Assembly: GCA_903855945.1 (NCBI GenBank)
Contig: CAIOAK010000179.1
Location: 26,359 to 90,358 of the forward strand
DNA from: an uncultured Anaeromyxobacter sp.
Lineage (GTDB): Bacteria > Myxococcota > Myxococcia > Myxococcales > Anaeromyxobacteraceae
Length of the DNA stretch: 64,000 nucleotides
Reading direction: 5' to 3'
Part shown: positions 46,410 to 54,815 of the stretch, piece after piece
Numbering within the stretch: the first letter of the stretch is position 1
Layout: every line of letters starts with the position of its first letter
Program-made: the position numbers and the translations under genes
The notes under the pieces: generated by a model
Seen by the model: the letters and a program-made list of their open reading frames with translations, nothing else
The model's database searches: none
What the model was told of the DNA's origin: nothing

Positions 46410-48044
46410 TCACCGCAGGTGAAGCCCGAGCAGCTGGAACGACCCGTCGAGGGTGTCCGGGACGTCGCGGAGCTTCTGCCAGCTCCAGCTCGACCGGCTC
46501 CAGGTGAACGGGGCGCCGTTCACGCGCGCGGTCCCGAACCGCATCCACATCCCCTTCCGCGTCGAGGCGGGGTCGAGCGTCCCGGTCAGGGTGAGGGCCT
46601 CCCGCGCCATCGAGGCGGTGGCGACCTTGGCGTCGAGCGAGCCGTCGGGGACCATCTTCGGGTACGCGGTCTCGCCGTAGCCCAGGTCCCATCGCCCGTA
46701 GATGGAGAGCGGGTTGGCGGGGTCGGTGTAGGTGATGACCGTCTTCGCTCCCTCGACGTCGGCGACCGACGGAAGGAGCCTCAGGAACTGCACCCGGCGC
46801 GCCGGGCGATTGTCCGTGGACTGGAGATCGGCCCGCACCTGCAGCGACGCCGGGAAGTTGATCCCCAGGAGTTGCACCGGACTGACCAGCTCGTGGTCGT
46901 AGTCGGTGGAGCAGGAGGCGCCCCCGACCGGCTTCGCGGTCACCGCGTAGGCACCACCCGAGGAGCGATAGAAGATGAAGCACCGGTAGGACATCTCGAC
47001 GAGCCCGGTCTCCCGGGTCTTCGCATCGACGACCATGTAGCCGTTCTGATAGGTGCCCGAGCTGTCGATGGAGATGTACCGGAAGAAGTCGTCGATCGAG
47101 GTGGAGAAGGCCTCGGCGACGGCGGCCCGCCAGAGGGTCCACAGGCCGGCCTCCCGGGGCTCGGTGTACGCCACCCGGTGGGTGGTCTCGTTGAACATGA
47201 TCCCGGCCCGGTTCCATCCGAAGTCGGTTCCGGAGTTGACCAGGCCGGGCGTGGACGCATTCACCGTGAGGAACACGTCGTTCACCCAGAGCGTCATGGC
47301 CATGGTCTGGGAGAGGAACCCCTGCCAGGTGTTGTGGGTGAGGAACACCTCGTCCCCCACCCGCTTCAGGAAGGCGGAGCACTTGGTCGGGCGCGCATCC
47401 TCGGCGGAGGTCCTGGCGGAGAAGGTGATCACGTCCATGAGGTCGGCGAAGGTGTTCAGGAAATAGACGTCGAGGAAGCTCAGCCCCTGGGTCTCGTATC
47501 CCAGGGCGAGCTCCGCGGGGGTGAGGTAGGCCTCGTCGGGAAGCCAGACGCCGCCGAAGTCGAGCGCGGCGGGCGCGGCCCGCGTGGCCCCGTGGTAGAT
47601 GCCGAGCATCCGGAAGAGGACGCGTCTGAGTTCCGGGGCCGCGTCCTTGCCGGAGCGGATCCAGGACAGGAGCGCGCCGTAATTCACTCGGAGTATACCG
47701 GCGGCGCGATCGAGCTCGGCCGCGCTGGGCCCGGGCTGGCGAGGGAAGTTGTGGCCGGGGTCGGTCTGGTAGATGTTGTCCCAGGAGTTGTCCCGGGCCG
47801 ACACCACGCTGCTCGCCTGCATCTTCCCCTGCACGAACCCGGCCCGGTACTCGGCGCGGAGGTCGTTCGGATCCCGGGAGACGACCGTCAGGTTGGCGAT
47901 CCCGTCCACCGTCTCCAGCAATCCACCCGCGTTCGCGTCGATGGAGTAGGAGACGAGGCCCGGGGAGGAACTGCTCCCCGCGCAACCGGTGGCGGTGAGC
48001 ATGAACGCGGCGGCCGCGGCGGCGAGGATCCGGAAATGGGACAT
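46410..48044 (-). CDS. Phospholipase B-like lipoprotein (PLBD/Phospholip_B family)
   Basis: 544 residues. Lipobox LTATGC (Cys21) predicts an envelope lipoprotein. The Ntn-hydrolase core is clear: TKCSAFLKRVGDEVFLTHNTW with nucleophile Cys222, then MFNETTHRVAYTEP, SIDDFFRYISIDSSGTYQNG and YMVVDAKT, all matching the eukaryotic-type phospholipase B-like (lysosomal/Dictyostelium PLB) proteins, which cut themselves before the Cys. Expected activity is removal of fatty acids from phospholipids or amides. The C-terminal ~150 residues are beta-rich and less conserved. It lies 32 bases after an OprB-like porin gene. Confidence 0.78.
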   Translation of the reverse strand: MSHFRILAAAAAAFMLTATGCAGSSSSPGLVSYSIDANAGGLLETVDGIANLTVVSRDPNDLRAEYRAGFVQGKMQASSVVSARDNSWDNIYQTDPGHNFPRQPGPSAAELDRAAGILRVNYGALLSWIRSGKDAAPELRRVLFRMLGIYHGATRAAPAALDFGGVWLPDEAYLTPAELALGYETQGLSFLDVYFLNTFADLMDVITFSARTSAEDARPTKCSAFLKRVGDEVFLTHNTWQGFLSQTMAMTLWVNDVFLTVNASTPGLVNSGTDFGWNRAGIMFNETTHRVAYTEPREAGLWTLWRAAVAEAFSTSIDDFFRYISIDSSGTYQNGYMVVDAKTRETGLVEMSYRCFIFYRSSGGAYAVTAKPVGGASCSTDYDHELVSPVQLLGINFPASLQVRADLQSTDNRPARRVQFLRLLPSVADVEGAKTVITYTDPANPLSIYGRWDLGYGETAYPKMVPDGSLDAKVATASMAREALTLTGTLDPASTRKGMWMRFGTARVNGAPFTWSRSSWSWQKLRDVPDTLDGSFQLLGLHLR

Positions 48045-48076
48045 GCCGTATCATGCGCATGGGTACCGGGGAGCCG

Positions 48077-49420
48077 CTACAGGCTGAGCGCGAGCTGGAG
48101 CCCGCCGATGAAGGCGTCGGCGCCGGCGACTCCGTTGACGTTGAACACCCCCTGCAGATCCACGAGGACGGAGAAGGCCCCGGTGAGGACGAGGTCGTAG
48201 GTGGCCTCGATCCCCTGGAGCCCTCGGCTGCCGGAGAGGGACGGCGAGTAGCGTCCTGCGTAGCCCGCGAGGGAGATGGTGTCGCTGGCGCGCGCCGCGG
48301 TGAAGCCGTGCCAGCTCAGGCCGGCGATCCCGCCGAGTGGCGTGAGGTTAGTGTCCACCCTCGGCGACCAGGTGACCTGGGCCCACGCGGTGAGGCCTCG
48401 GGGGCTGCCCGGCTCACCGTGCCGGAAGAGCATCTGCTGCCCCTGGAGGTAGAAGCCGTAGTTGCCCGACGCGCCCGGGCTCGTTCCCAGGCCGGGGAAC
48501 TCGTTGCCGTCGTACCAGCCGCCGATGGCGACGAGTCCGGGGAGCTCGTCGGCTCCGGGCTTGGCCCCCGGGAGCCAGGCAGCCTGCCCCATGGTGTAGA
48601 CGCCCTGGTTGCCCTGCCAGAGCTGCCAGGCGAAACCGTGAAGCTCGCCCCGCGCCGCGTATGGATTGTTTCCGTAGACCCCGGCGGACAGCTGGAACTG
48701 GTGGGCGATGGTCCACACCCCCTGCACTCCCCACTGCGCGGCGACACCGGGCGGATAGGGCGGCTCGTCGAAGGCCAGCCAGCCGGACATCAGCATGGGG
48801 CCGATGTGGTTCAGCATCACCGGCAGGAAGGCGAAGGTCATGGCCGGTTGCAGGCGACCGGCGGCCAGGGTGAGCGCGCCATCGAGGAGCGCCTGCTGCA
48901 CGTAGACCTCGGTGAGCCAGACGTTGGTCGAGTTGTAGTTGACGCTCACCGGGAAGGGCCAGGGTTCCCGCGACCAGGCTCCCAGCCCGGCCACGTAGAA
49001 TCCGAGACCCTTCGGCGCCCCGGCCAGCTTGCCGATGTCGAGTGCGAGCGAGAGGGAGAGCGTCCCCCCGACCATCGGATCGCCGACCGGGCCCCCCGCT
49101 CCCGCGAAGAAGCTCCCGTACAGGGAGGCACGCGGGGTCACGCCGACGAGCTGCATCTCCTCCCGCGCGTTCGCCCAGAACTCGGTGACGGCCGTCAGGG
49201 CGGCGTCGAACCAGTCGAGGCGGCAGTCCATCATGTTCCTTCGCGGGTCGGCGGGGCGAGGGCATCGGCGCGTCTCGGCCCGGTAGTCGGCCGACATCCC
49301 GCCCGGCTCCGGGTAGAGCTCGCCGGCCGCCCGGCAGGCGCCGGCCGGAATCCCGGCGAGGAGCACGGCCACCAGGAACGCGTGCGGGAGGAACCCTCGG
49401 CGCGGTAGGCTTTCCCGCAT
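48077..49420 (-). CDS. OprB-like carbohydrate-selective porin family protein
   Basis: 447 residues. Signal peptide (LPHAFLVAVLLAGIPAGACRA). WFDAALTAVTEFWANARE, GTLSLSLALDIGKLAG, NVWLTEVYVQQALLDGALTLAAGRL, and GGWYDGNEFPGLG are of the OprB type, with beta-strands to the end (GLQLALSL). It would form an outer-membrane channel. Its ATG shares two bases with the ATG of the divergent gene at 49419. Cotranscribed with the phospholipase B-like gene. Confidence 0.75.
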   Translation of the reverse strand: MRESLPRRGFLPHAFLVAVLLAGIPAGACRAAGELYPEPGGMSADYRAETRRCPRPADPRRNMMDCRLDWFDAALTAVTEFWANAREEMQLVGVTPRASLYGSFFAGAGGPVGDPMVGGTLSLSLALDIGKLAGAPKGLGFYVAGLGAWSREPWPFPVSVNYNSTNVWLTEVYVQQALLDGALTLAAGRLQPAMTFAFLPVMLNHIGPMLMSGWLAFDEPPYPPGVAAQWGVQGVWTIAHQFQLSAGVYGNNPYAARGELHGFAWQLWQGNQGVYTMGQAAWLPGAKPGADELPGLVAIGGWYDGNEFPGLGTSPGASGNYGFYLQGQQMLFRHGEPGSPRGLTAWAQVTWSPRVDTNLTPLGGIAGLSWHGFTAARASDTISLAGYAGRYSPSLSGSRGLQGIEATYDLVLTGAFSVLVDLQGVFNVNGVAGADAFIGGLQLALSL

Positions 49421-50012
49421 GGAGCTTCTCTACCCCGTTTCGTCGAGTTCTCCCAAGGGCGAACCCTCCGGGAGCAGTTCGGTCACGGTCCTCGTGAACC
49501 GGTCGGTCCCCCTGGGCGGGGAATCGACCTTCCTCTCCGCCCTGAATGGACTCCTGGAGGAGTTCGGCCGCTTCCCGGGAACCGCCGGGAACCTCGTCTT
49601 TCGCCGGGAGTCCGGCGGCGAGGTCGAGTTCTCGATCGTCCAGCGGTTCGCCTCGAAGAAGGACCACGACGCCTGGATCGCCTCCCCCGGCTTCGTCCGC
49701 TGGCGCGCCGCGGTGGCCCCACCCGACCCGACGCCCGACCACGTCCACCGCTATTCCGGCATGGACGCCTTCTTCGTCTCGGCCAGCGCTCCGGACGCGC
49801 CGCCGCGCTGGAAGATGGCGGTGTTGCTCCTCCTCGCCGTCTACCCGATGTCGCTCGCCATGTCCCACTGGGGCGCGCCGGCCCTCGCCCGGATGTCGCT
49901 CGTCACCGGCGCCCTCGTGACGTCGCTCGTCATGGTGGGGTCGATGACCTGGGTCATCACGCCGCTCCTGACGAAGATCTTCCAGGCCTGGCTGCAGCCG
50001 GCGCGCCGGTAG
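49419..50012 (+). CDS. Antibiotic-biosynthesis-monooxygenase-type domain with membrane tail
   Basis: 197 residues. Residues ~20-115 form a ferredoxin-like ABM domain (SVTVLVNRSVP, FLSALNGLLEEFGRFPG, GNLVFRRE, FASKKDHDAWIASPGFVRW). Two or three hydrophobic helices follow (WKMAVLLLLAVYPMSLAM, LVTGALVTSLVMVGSMTWV) and PLLTKIFQAWLQPARR. The layout matches ABM proteins fused to a DUF2243-like membrane part. TAGGCT (49406-49411) ends seven bases before ATG, another leaderless candidate. The following SDR is eight bases downstream. Confidence 0.75.
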   Translation: MELLYPVSSSSPKGEPSGSSSVTVLVNRSVPLGGESTFLSALNGLLEEFGRFPGTAGNLVFRRESGGEVEFSIVQRFASKKDHDAWIASPGFVRWRAAVAPPDPTPDHVHRYSGMDAFFVSASAPDAPPRWKMAVLLLLAVYPMSLAMSHWGAPALARMSLVTGALVTSLVMVGSMTWVITPLLTKIFQAWLQPARR

Positions 50013-50020
50013 GGTTGCGC

Positions 50021-50812
50021 ATGTCCGACCGCTCGGAGGGGAACGGCCCGGTGGCCCTGGTGACGGGGGGATGCTCCGGCATCGGGAACGCCATCGCCCG
50101 AAACCTGGCGGCGCGTGGCTTCGGGCTCGTCCTGGCGAGCGAGCGGGCCGACCGGCTCGAGGCTGCAGCCGCGGCCATCCGGACGGCACACGGCGTTCCG
50201 GTCGAGGTGGTATGCCTGGACCTCGCGGTCCCGGGAGCGGCGGAGGAGCTCCACCGGCGGGTGCGGGCACTCGGGCTCACGGTGGAGATCCTCGTCAACA
50301 ACGCCGGGATCTTCTTCTTCGGCGAGGCGGCCGACGCCCCCCTCGATCGCGCGAAGGCCCTGCTCCACCTCCACGTGGTCACCCCGTCGCTGCTCTGCAC
50401 GCTCTTCGGCCGCGAGATGAGGGAGCGACGGAGCGGGCGCATCCTCGTCGTCTCGAGCATCTCCGCCTGGCGGGACTTCCCGGCCATCGCCTACTACGGC
50501 AGCAGCAAGAGGTACCTGCGCGGCTTCTCGCGATCGCTCCGCAGCGAGCTCGCCGTGTACGGCGTGTCCGTGACGTGCCTCGCCCCCGGCCCGGTGGCGA
50601 CCGAACTCTACGGGCTCGACTCCTCCGCGGTCCGGCGCGGGAAGCGGCTCCGCCTCTTCCTGGAGCCGGAGCAGGTGGCGGAGGCGGGCGTGCGGGCGCT
50701 TCTCCGCGGGGACGCGGAGTGCGTGCCGGGACTCGTCAGCCGGGTGATGGCGATGGCTTCGGCGGTGACCCCGCACTGGGTCGTGGATCTCCTGCGAAGG
50801 CACCTGCTATGA
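50021..50812 (+). CDS. SDR-family oxidoreductase (membrane-associated DltE/HSD-like)
   Basis: 263 residues. TGGCSGIGNAIARNLAARG (16-34), LVLASERADRLEAAAA, VEILVNNAGIFFFGE, SGRILVVSSISAWRDFPAIAYYGSSKRYLRG with catalytic Ser, Tyr and Lys, and CLAPGPVATELYG are present. The C-terminus has an amphipathic helix and RRHLL, as in acyl-ketone reductases of the 17-beta-HSD12/DltE group. Substrate unknown. It lies eight bases after the ABM gene; TATGAT at its end may be the -10 of the next gene. Confidence 0.85.
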   Translation: MSDRSEGNGPVALVTGGCSGIGNAIARNLAARGFGLVLASERADRLEAAAAAIRTAHGVPVEVVCLDLAVPGAAEELHRRVRALGLTVEILVNNAGIFFFGEAADAPLDRAKALLHLHVVTPSLLCTLFGREMRERRSGRILVVSSISAWRDFPAIAYYGSSKRYLRGFSRSLRSELAVYGVSVTCLAPGPVATELYGLDSSAVRRGKRLRLFLEPEQVAEAGVRALLRGDAECVPGLVSRVMAMASAVTPHWVVDLLRRHLL

Positions 50813-50838
50813 TCGGCTCCACCCTGGAGGGGGCACAC

Positions 50839-51213
50839 ATGAAGAAATTCGGATGGATTCTCGCAACGACGATCGCACTGGCGGGATGCGGGGGCACGGA
50901 CAGCAGCCCCGTTCCACCGGTGACGTCGGTCCTCGTCACCCTCACGACGGGCGGAACACCCGTCCCGAACACACCGATCGTGGAGTCTACCGGGGTCGAT
51001 ACATCCCAGCCGTCCCGCTGTATTCCGACGGGCGTCCTCGCGACACAGAGCACCGACGCGTCAGGCCAGACCACCTTCGCGGTTCCGCCCTCGACTTCGA
51101 CCGGAAGCATCTGCTTCACGACGATCTTCACGCGGGGTAGTACCAATTACACTTACTGCCAGTGCATGACGCTGAACCTGCTGACGCCCACCTGGGCGAT
51201 CGGCTTCCCCTGA
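50839..51213 (+). CDS. Small lipoprotein, unknown
   Basis: 124 residues. Lipobox IALAGCGG (Cys17) gives a 108-residue lipoprotein. The mature part is Thr/Ser/Pro-rich with a carboxypeptidase-regulatory/Ig-like pattern (VLVTLTTGGTPVPNTPIVES, TDASGQTTFAVP) and three further Cys (RCIP, ICFT, YCQCM), so disulphides are likely. RBS GGAGGGGG lies upstream and TATGAT (50808-50813) is a likely -10. Ends convergent with the nitroreductase. Confidence 0.7.
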   Translation: MKKFGWILATTIALAGCGGTDSSPVPPVTSVLVTLTTGGTPVPNTPIVESTGVDTSQPSRCIPTGVLATQSTDASGQTTFAVPPSTSTGSICFTTIFTRGSTNYTYCQCMTLNLLTPTWAIGFP

Positions 51214-51243
51214 GCAGGGATCGCCCGCAGGCGGCCGCGCCGC

Positions 51244-51966
51244 CTACCCGTGCCAGGTCGTGAACGCGTCCACCGGCTCCCGGCCGGTGTGGATCCCGTT
51301 CTCCGGCCGTGACATGTCGGCGTGGCCGAGGCTCATGCCGCAGACCATCATCTCGCTCGCCGGGATCGAGAGCTGCTCGGCGAAGATCCGGTGGTACTGC
51401 ATGAGGGCCGCCTGCGGGCAGGTGTCGAGCCCCCGGGCGCGGGCGGCCACCATCACGGCCTCCAGGAAGGTCCCGTAGTCGAGGAGGCTCCCTCGACCCA
51501 TGATCCGGTCGATGGTGAAGACGAGCCCCACCGGCGCGTCGAAGAAGGCGTAGTTGCGGCCGTGCTGGGCGTGCATCCGCGCCCGATCGATCTTCTCGAT
51601 GCCGAGGAGCCGGTAGAGCTCCCAGCCCATCTTCCGGCGGCGGTCCAGGTAGGGGGGCACCCACTCGCGCGGGTAGTAGTCCCACTCTTCCACGTGGGTG
51701 GCGGCCACGGCGGGATCGGCGTGGGCGGCCAGGAGGGCGGCGGAGAGGCGCGCCTTCGGCTCGCCGGTGAGCACGTGCACCTTCCAGGGCTGGGTGTTCG
51801 TGCCGGAGGGGGCGCGGCTCGCGACCGCGAGGATGGCCTCGACCTCCTCCCGCGCTACCGGCGTGGGGAGGAAGGCGCGGATGCTGCGCCGGGAGGTGAT
51901 GGCGAAGTCCACCGCAGCGCGCAGCGCCTCGCCCGTCAGTCCCTGCGGCGGCTTCCTGTCGTCCAC
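51244..51966 (-). CDS. Nitroreductase family flavoprotein
   Basis: 240 residues from GTG, preceded by an excellent AGGAAGGAGGAG site. RRSIRAFLPTPVAREEVEAIL, ASRAPSGTNTQPWKVHVLTG (FMN phosphate and ring contacts), GLVFTIDRIMGRGSLLDYG, and ALMQYHRIFAEQLSIPASEMMVCGMSLGH are characteristic of the NfsB/PnbA-type nitroreductases. It reduces nitroaromatics or quinones with NAD(P)H; the natural substrate is not visible. Fourteen bases after the RIO kinase gene. Confidence 0.9.
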   Translation of the reverse strand: MDDRKPPQGLTGEALRAAVDFAITSRRSIRAFLPTPVAREEVEAILAVASRAPSGTNTQPWKVHVLTGEPKARLSAALLAAHADPAVAATHVEEWDYYPREWVPPYLDRRRKMGWELYRLLGIEKIDRARMHAQHGRNYAFFDAPVGLVFTIDRIMGRGSLLDYGTFLEAVMVAARARGLDTCPQAALMQYHRIFAEQLSIPASEMMVCGMSLGHADMSRPENGIHTGREPVDAFTTWHG

Positions 51967-51980
51967 GAACTCCTCCTTCC

Positions 51981-53078
51981 TCAGGTCGGTGGACGCGCCC
52001 CGCGCCCCCGCCGCCGCCGGCGCCTGCCGGGACCCGGCGTGGCGCCTGCCGTCCGGCCTGCCGTCCGGCCTGCCGTCCGAGCTGCCGGTGGTGCGGCGAC
52101 CTGGGGCAGTCGCTCGACGCGGATCACCTCGGGCACCCGGACATTCCGCTGCCAGCGTGGCTCGCTCCGCTGCGGCCGGCCCGGGCCACCCTGCTTCGGC
52201 GCCGACTTCTGCGGCTGCCCTCCCCCCGACGCGCGCGCGGGCCCGCCGCGATGCGCCTGCTGCCGTTGGGGGGCGGCCGGCCGCTCGGGCCGCACCACAC
52301 GCTCCGGCCGCTCCGGCCGCTCGACCCGCTGCGGTTCCGGGGCGCGACCGGTGGGCACGAAGTCGGCGGTGAGTTCGCGGCGCACGTAGGCCCGCCAGAT
52401 CTCGCGTCCGTCCCCCTCCCCGCGAACCGCCGGGTCGAGCGAGGCGCAGAACCGCCGGATGTTCTCGAGGTCGCGGAGGAAGAAGGTCTCGGACTGGCTG
52501 TTTTGCGCAGCGTCCACCACCTGTGGGAAATCGATCACCACCGGTCCGTGGGCGGAGAAGAGGACGTTGTACGGGGAGAGGTCGCCGTGGATGAGGCCGC
52601 TCACCAGCATCCCGATCGCCTGCCTCCGGATGTCGGCGTAGATCCCCACCGCCTGCTCCCGGGGGAGGTGCGCATCGATGAGCCGCGGCGCCGGGTGGCC
52701 GTGCGCATCCACCACGACCTCCATGAGCACCACCCCCTCGTGGAAGAGCACGGGCCGTGGCACCCGGACGCCTGCGGCGTGGAGCCGGAACAGCGCGTCG
52801 GCCTCCTTCGCCTTCCAGGCCTCCTCGGCGGCGGCCTGCCCGAAGCGGCTTCCCCGGTCCATGGCGCGCTGGGTCCGGGTGTTCCGGACCTTCCGCCCCT
52901 CCCGGTAGGCAGCGTCGTTCTTGAAGCTCCGGGTCTGGCGGGCCTTGTACACCTTGGCCGCGACGGTGCGCCCGCCCGCCCTCACGAGCCAGACGTCGGC
53001 CTCCTTGCCGCTCTTGAGCCGGGAGACGACCTCGTCGATGACGCCATCGGCGAGGAGGGAGGCGAAGGGGTCGTGCAT
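51981..53078 (-). CDS. RIO1-type serine kinase with long basic tail
   Basis: 365 residues. The RIO core covers ~1-245: ISRLKSGKEADV-like VSRLKSGKEADVWLV, AAKVYKARQTRSFKN with the ATP-binding Lys, the family's YREGRKVRNTRTQRAMDRGS, catalytic GLIHGDLSPYNVLF and metal-binding VVIDFPQVVD. The remaining ~120 residues are Arg/Pro/Gln-rich and end in an Arg run and TAGR repeats, which should bind RNA or ribosomes. RIO1 proteins act in ribosome assembly in archaea and eukaryotes; bacterial members are less known. Promoter at 53087-53115 predicts a leaderless mRNA. Confidence 0.88.
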   Translation of the reverse strand: MHDPFASLLADGVIDEVVSRLKSGKEADVWLVRAGGRTVAAKVYKARQTRSFKNDAAYREGRKVRNTRTQRAMDRGSRFGQAAAEEAWKAKEADALFRLHAAGVRVPRPVLFHEGVVLMEVVVDAHGHPAPRLIDAHLPREQAVGIYADIRRQAIGMLVSGLIHGDLSPYNVLFSAHGPVVIDFPQVVDAAQNSQSETFFLRDLENIRRFCASLDPAVRGEGDGREIWRAYVRRELTADFVPTGRAPEPQRVERPERPERVVRPERPAAPQRQQAHRGGPARASGGGQPQKSAPKQGGPGRPQRSEPRWQRNVRVPEVIRVERLPQVAAPPAARTAGRTAGRTAGATPGPGRRRRRRGRGARPPT

Positions 53079-53086
53079 CTGCTTTG

Positions 53087-53115
53087 GGTGTAGAGCGGCG
53101 GCGCGAAACGGTCAA
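53087..53115 (-). promoter_or_regulatory. Promoter of the RIO kinase gene, predicted leaderless
   Basis: On the minus strand: TTGACC (53115-53110), 17-base spacer, TACACC (53092-53087), then eight bases to the ATG at 53078. No ribosome site is present between -10 and ATG. Confidence 0.55.
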
Positions 53116-53137
53116 GGATGGAGTGCAGGCCGGAGCA

Positions 53138-54763
53138 CTAGTTCAGGGAGATGATCTTGTTGATGAGGCCGCCGCCGGGGAAGTCCATCATGACGACCCC
53201 GGTGTAGCCCTTCGGGTGGGCGTTCAGCCATTCGAGGGTGAGCTGGTTCACCCCCTTGAACATCACGTCGCACTCGTCCCGCTTCGACTTCTTGACGTAG
53301 CGGCAGTTGGCGCGAGGCAACTCCGGGTAGGAGCTGGTGTCGTTCTTCCAGACCGTCTTTCCGGTCGCCTTGGCCTTTCCACCGTTCTTCGGCTCCACCT
53401 GTCCGCTCGCCACGAACCACGGGTAGTAGGGATGCGTGACCTTGTCACCTGAGCCCGAGAGGTAGTTGAACTCGGCGGTGGTCGTCGGGCTCGGCGTCGT
53501 CTTGCTCGTGTACTCGAGCTGGCTCTTCACGTTCCTCCACTTGTCGTCGTAGAGCGCCATGAGGCTCCTCACCTCCCAGTCGTCCTGCTTGTGGAAGGAC
53601 GAGTATTTCAGGCCGTACGCGTAGTCCACGCCGAAGCTGTCCTGCAGGACGACGACCCGGCCGCGGGTGTCGATGAGCTTCGGGTTGGTCCGGTCGAGGC
53701 CCGTGTAGCTCGATGGGTGCCAGAAGAGCTCGGAGTAGATCCCGAAGTCCTCCTCGAAGACCTTGTTGAAGGTCTTCGAGGCGCCATGGCACGCGGTGGC
53801 CTCCCCGTGGTCGCTGCTCTCGTTCTTCACCCGCATGTAGACGGTCTCTCCCCCGTTCGCCTGGAGGAAACTCCTCACCTCGTCCAGGATCGAGTGGAAG
53901 CCGGTGTGCAGCGCGGCATTGCCGTGGTAGGCCCAGAGCTTGTTGTCGTAGCACTTGAGCCGGATGTCGAGGACCCGGATCCCGCCGTCGAGCTGCCGCC
54001 GAAGGGGGACGTACTGGGCCAGGGCCCACTGCCACCCCACCGTGATGCCCCACTTGTACGTCATGGTGTCGTGGGTTCCTGGCAGCGACAGCTCGCTGAA
54101 TCGCCTTTGCACCGGAAGGTTCGACATCCACTTCGGGTTGTTCGCGCCATCCAGGGTCTGGTTGAAGTTGTAGGCCCCCGCGGAGGCAGCGACCGCCGGG
54201 GCGGCGGGGAGTTCGGATTCCTCGACGACGATCGCGGACTCGAACCCCTTCTCCTCGGCGTAGCTGTCGAAGAGAGCGAACAGCCCTCCGGATGCGGACT
54301 CCGCCGGGAGCGAGGCCGGGACGTAGGACACGTCGGCGATCACGGTGATCTCGGACGGGGTGATGCCCCGGACGGCTGCCATCCGCTGGACCTCGGCCAG
54401 CACCGGGTCCGCCCAGCACGGCATCGCGCGGTCCAGGCCGAGCTCGTACGAGTCGAGACAGTACGCGGGCACGTCCGCCTCCGGGTCGGGAACGCGCCCC
54501 CGCCCGGCGATGAACGGCGCCACGCCGTAGCCCAGGATCTCGGTATCCAGGAGCTTGTCCACCGGGCTTCCGCTGCCGTCGTCGCTGAATCGCACGAGCT
54601 GGATGACCGTGTCCGTGTCGCCCGACGAGATGTTCGCGACGTAGGTCGTCGAACTGGCACTGTCGCCCGATCCGCTTCCACCGCAGGCAGCCGCCGCCGT
54701 CAGGCAGCCCAGGACGACGAGCGTCCAGGAGCCCCGACGCACCAAATTCGAAAACGTCGCCAC
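53138..54763 (-). CDS. Phosphatidylinositol-specific phospholipase C-type lipoprotein
   Basis: 541 residues from GTG, chosen for the GAAGGAGG site just upstream. N-terminus LTAAAACGG is a lipobox. A ~200-residue N-terminal part of unknown fold precedes the PLC-X domain: LSLPGTHDTMTYKW with catalytic His231, GIRVLDIRLKCYD, and LWAYHGNAALHTGF with the second catalytic His280, then GETVYMRVKNES. The C-terminus GVVMMDFPGG is typical. It should cleave phosphoinositol or similar lipids at the cell surface. The FISUMP lipoprotein gene ends 53 bases upstream. Confidence 0.85.
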   Translation of the reverse strand: MATFSNLVRRGSWTLVVLGCLTAAAACGGSGSGDSASSTTYVANISSGDTDTVIQLVRFSDDGSGSPVDKLLDTEILGYGVAPFIAGRGRVPDPEADVPAYCLDSYELGLDRAMPCWADPVLAEVQRMAAVRGITPSEITVIADVSYVPASLPAESASGGLFALFDSYAEEKGFESAIVVEESELPAAPAVAASAGAYNFNQTLDGANNPKWMSNLPVQRRFSELSLPGTHDTMTYKWGITVGWQWALAQYVPLRRQLDGGIRVLDIRLKCYDNKLWAYHGNAALHTGFHSILDEVRSFLQANGGETVYMRVKNESSDHGEATACHGASKTFNKVFEEDFGIYSELFWHPSSYTGLDRTNPKLIDTRGRVVVLQDSFGVDYAYGLKYSSFHKQDDWEVRSLMALYDDKWRNVKSQLEYTSKTTPSPTTTAEFNYLSGSGDKVTHPYYPWFVASGQVEPKNGGKAKATGKTVWKNDTSSYPELPRANCRYVKKSKRDECDVMFKGVNQLTLEWLNAHPKGYTGVVMMDFPGGGLINKIISLN

Positions 54764-54815
54764 GCTGGCCTCCTTCGCCGTCCGGAAGCACCCAGAGGGG
54801 GCGTGCACCCCGCTG

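Noticed and set aside
51229..51245. AGGCGGC-CGC-GCCGCCT hairpin between convergent genes as a terminator
   Set aside because: The loop is three bases, there is no T run on either side, and such G/C hairpins are frequent by chance here.
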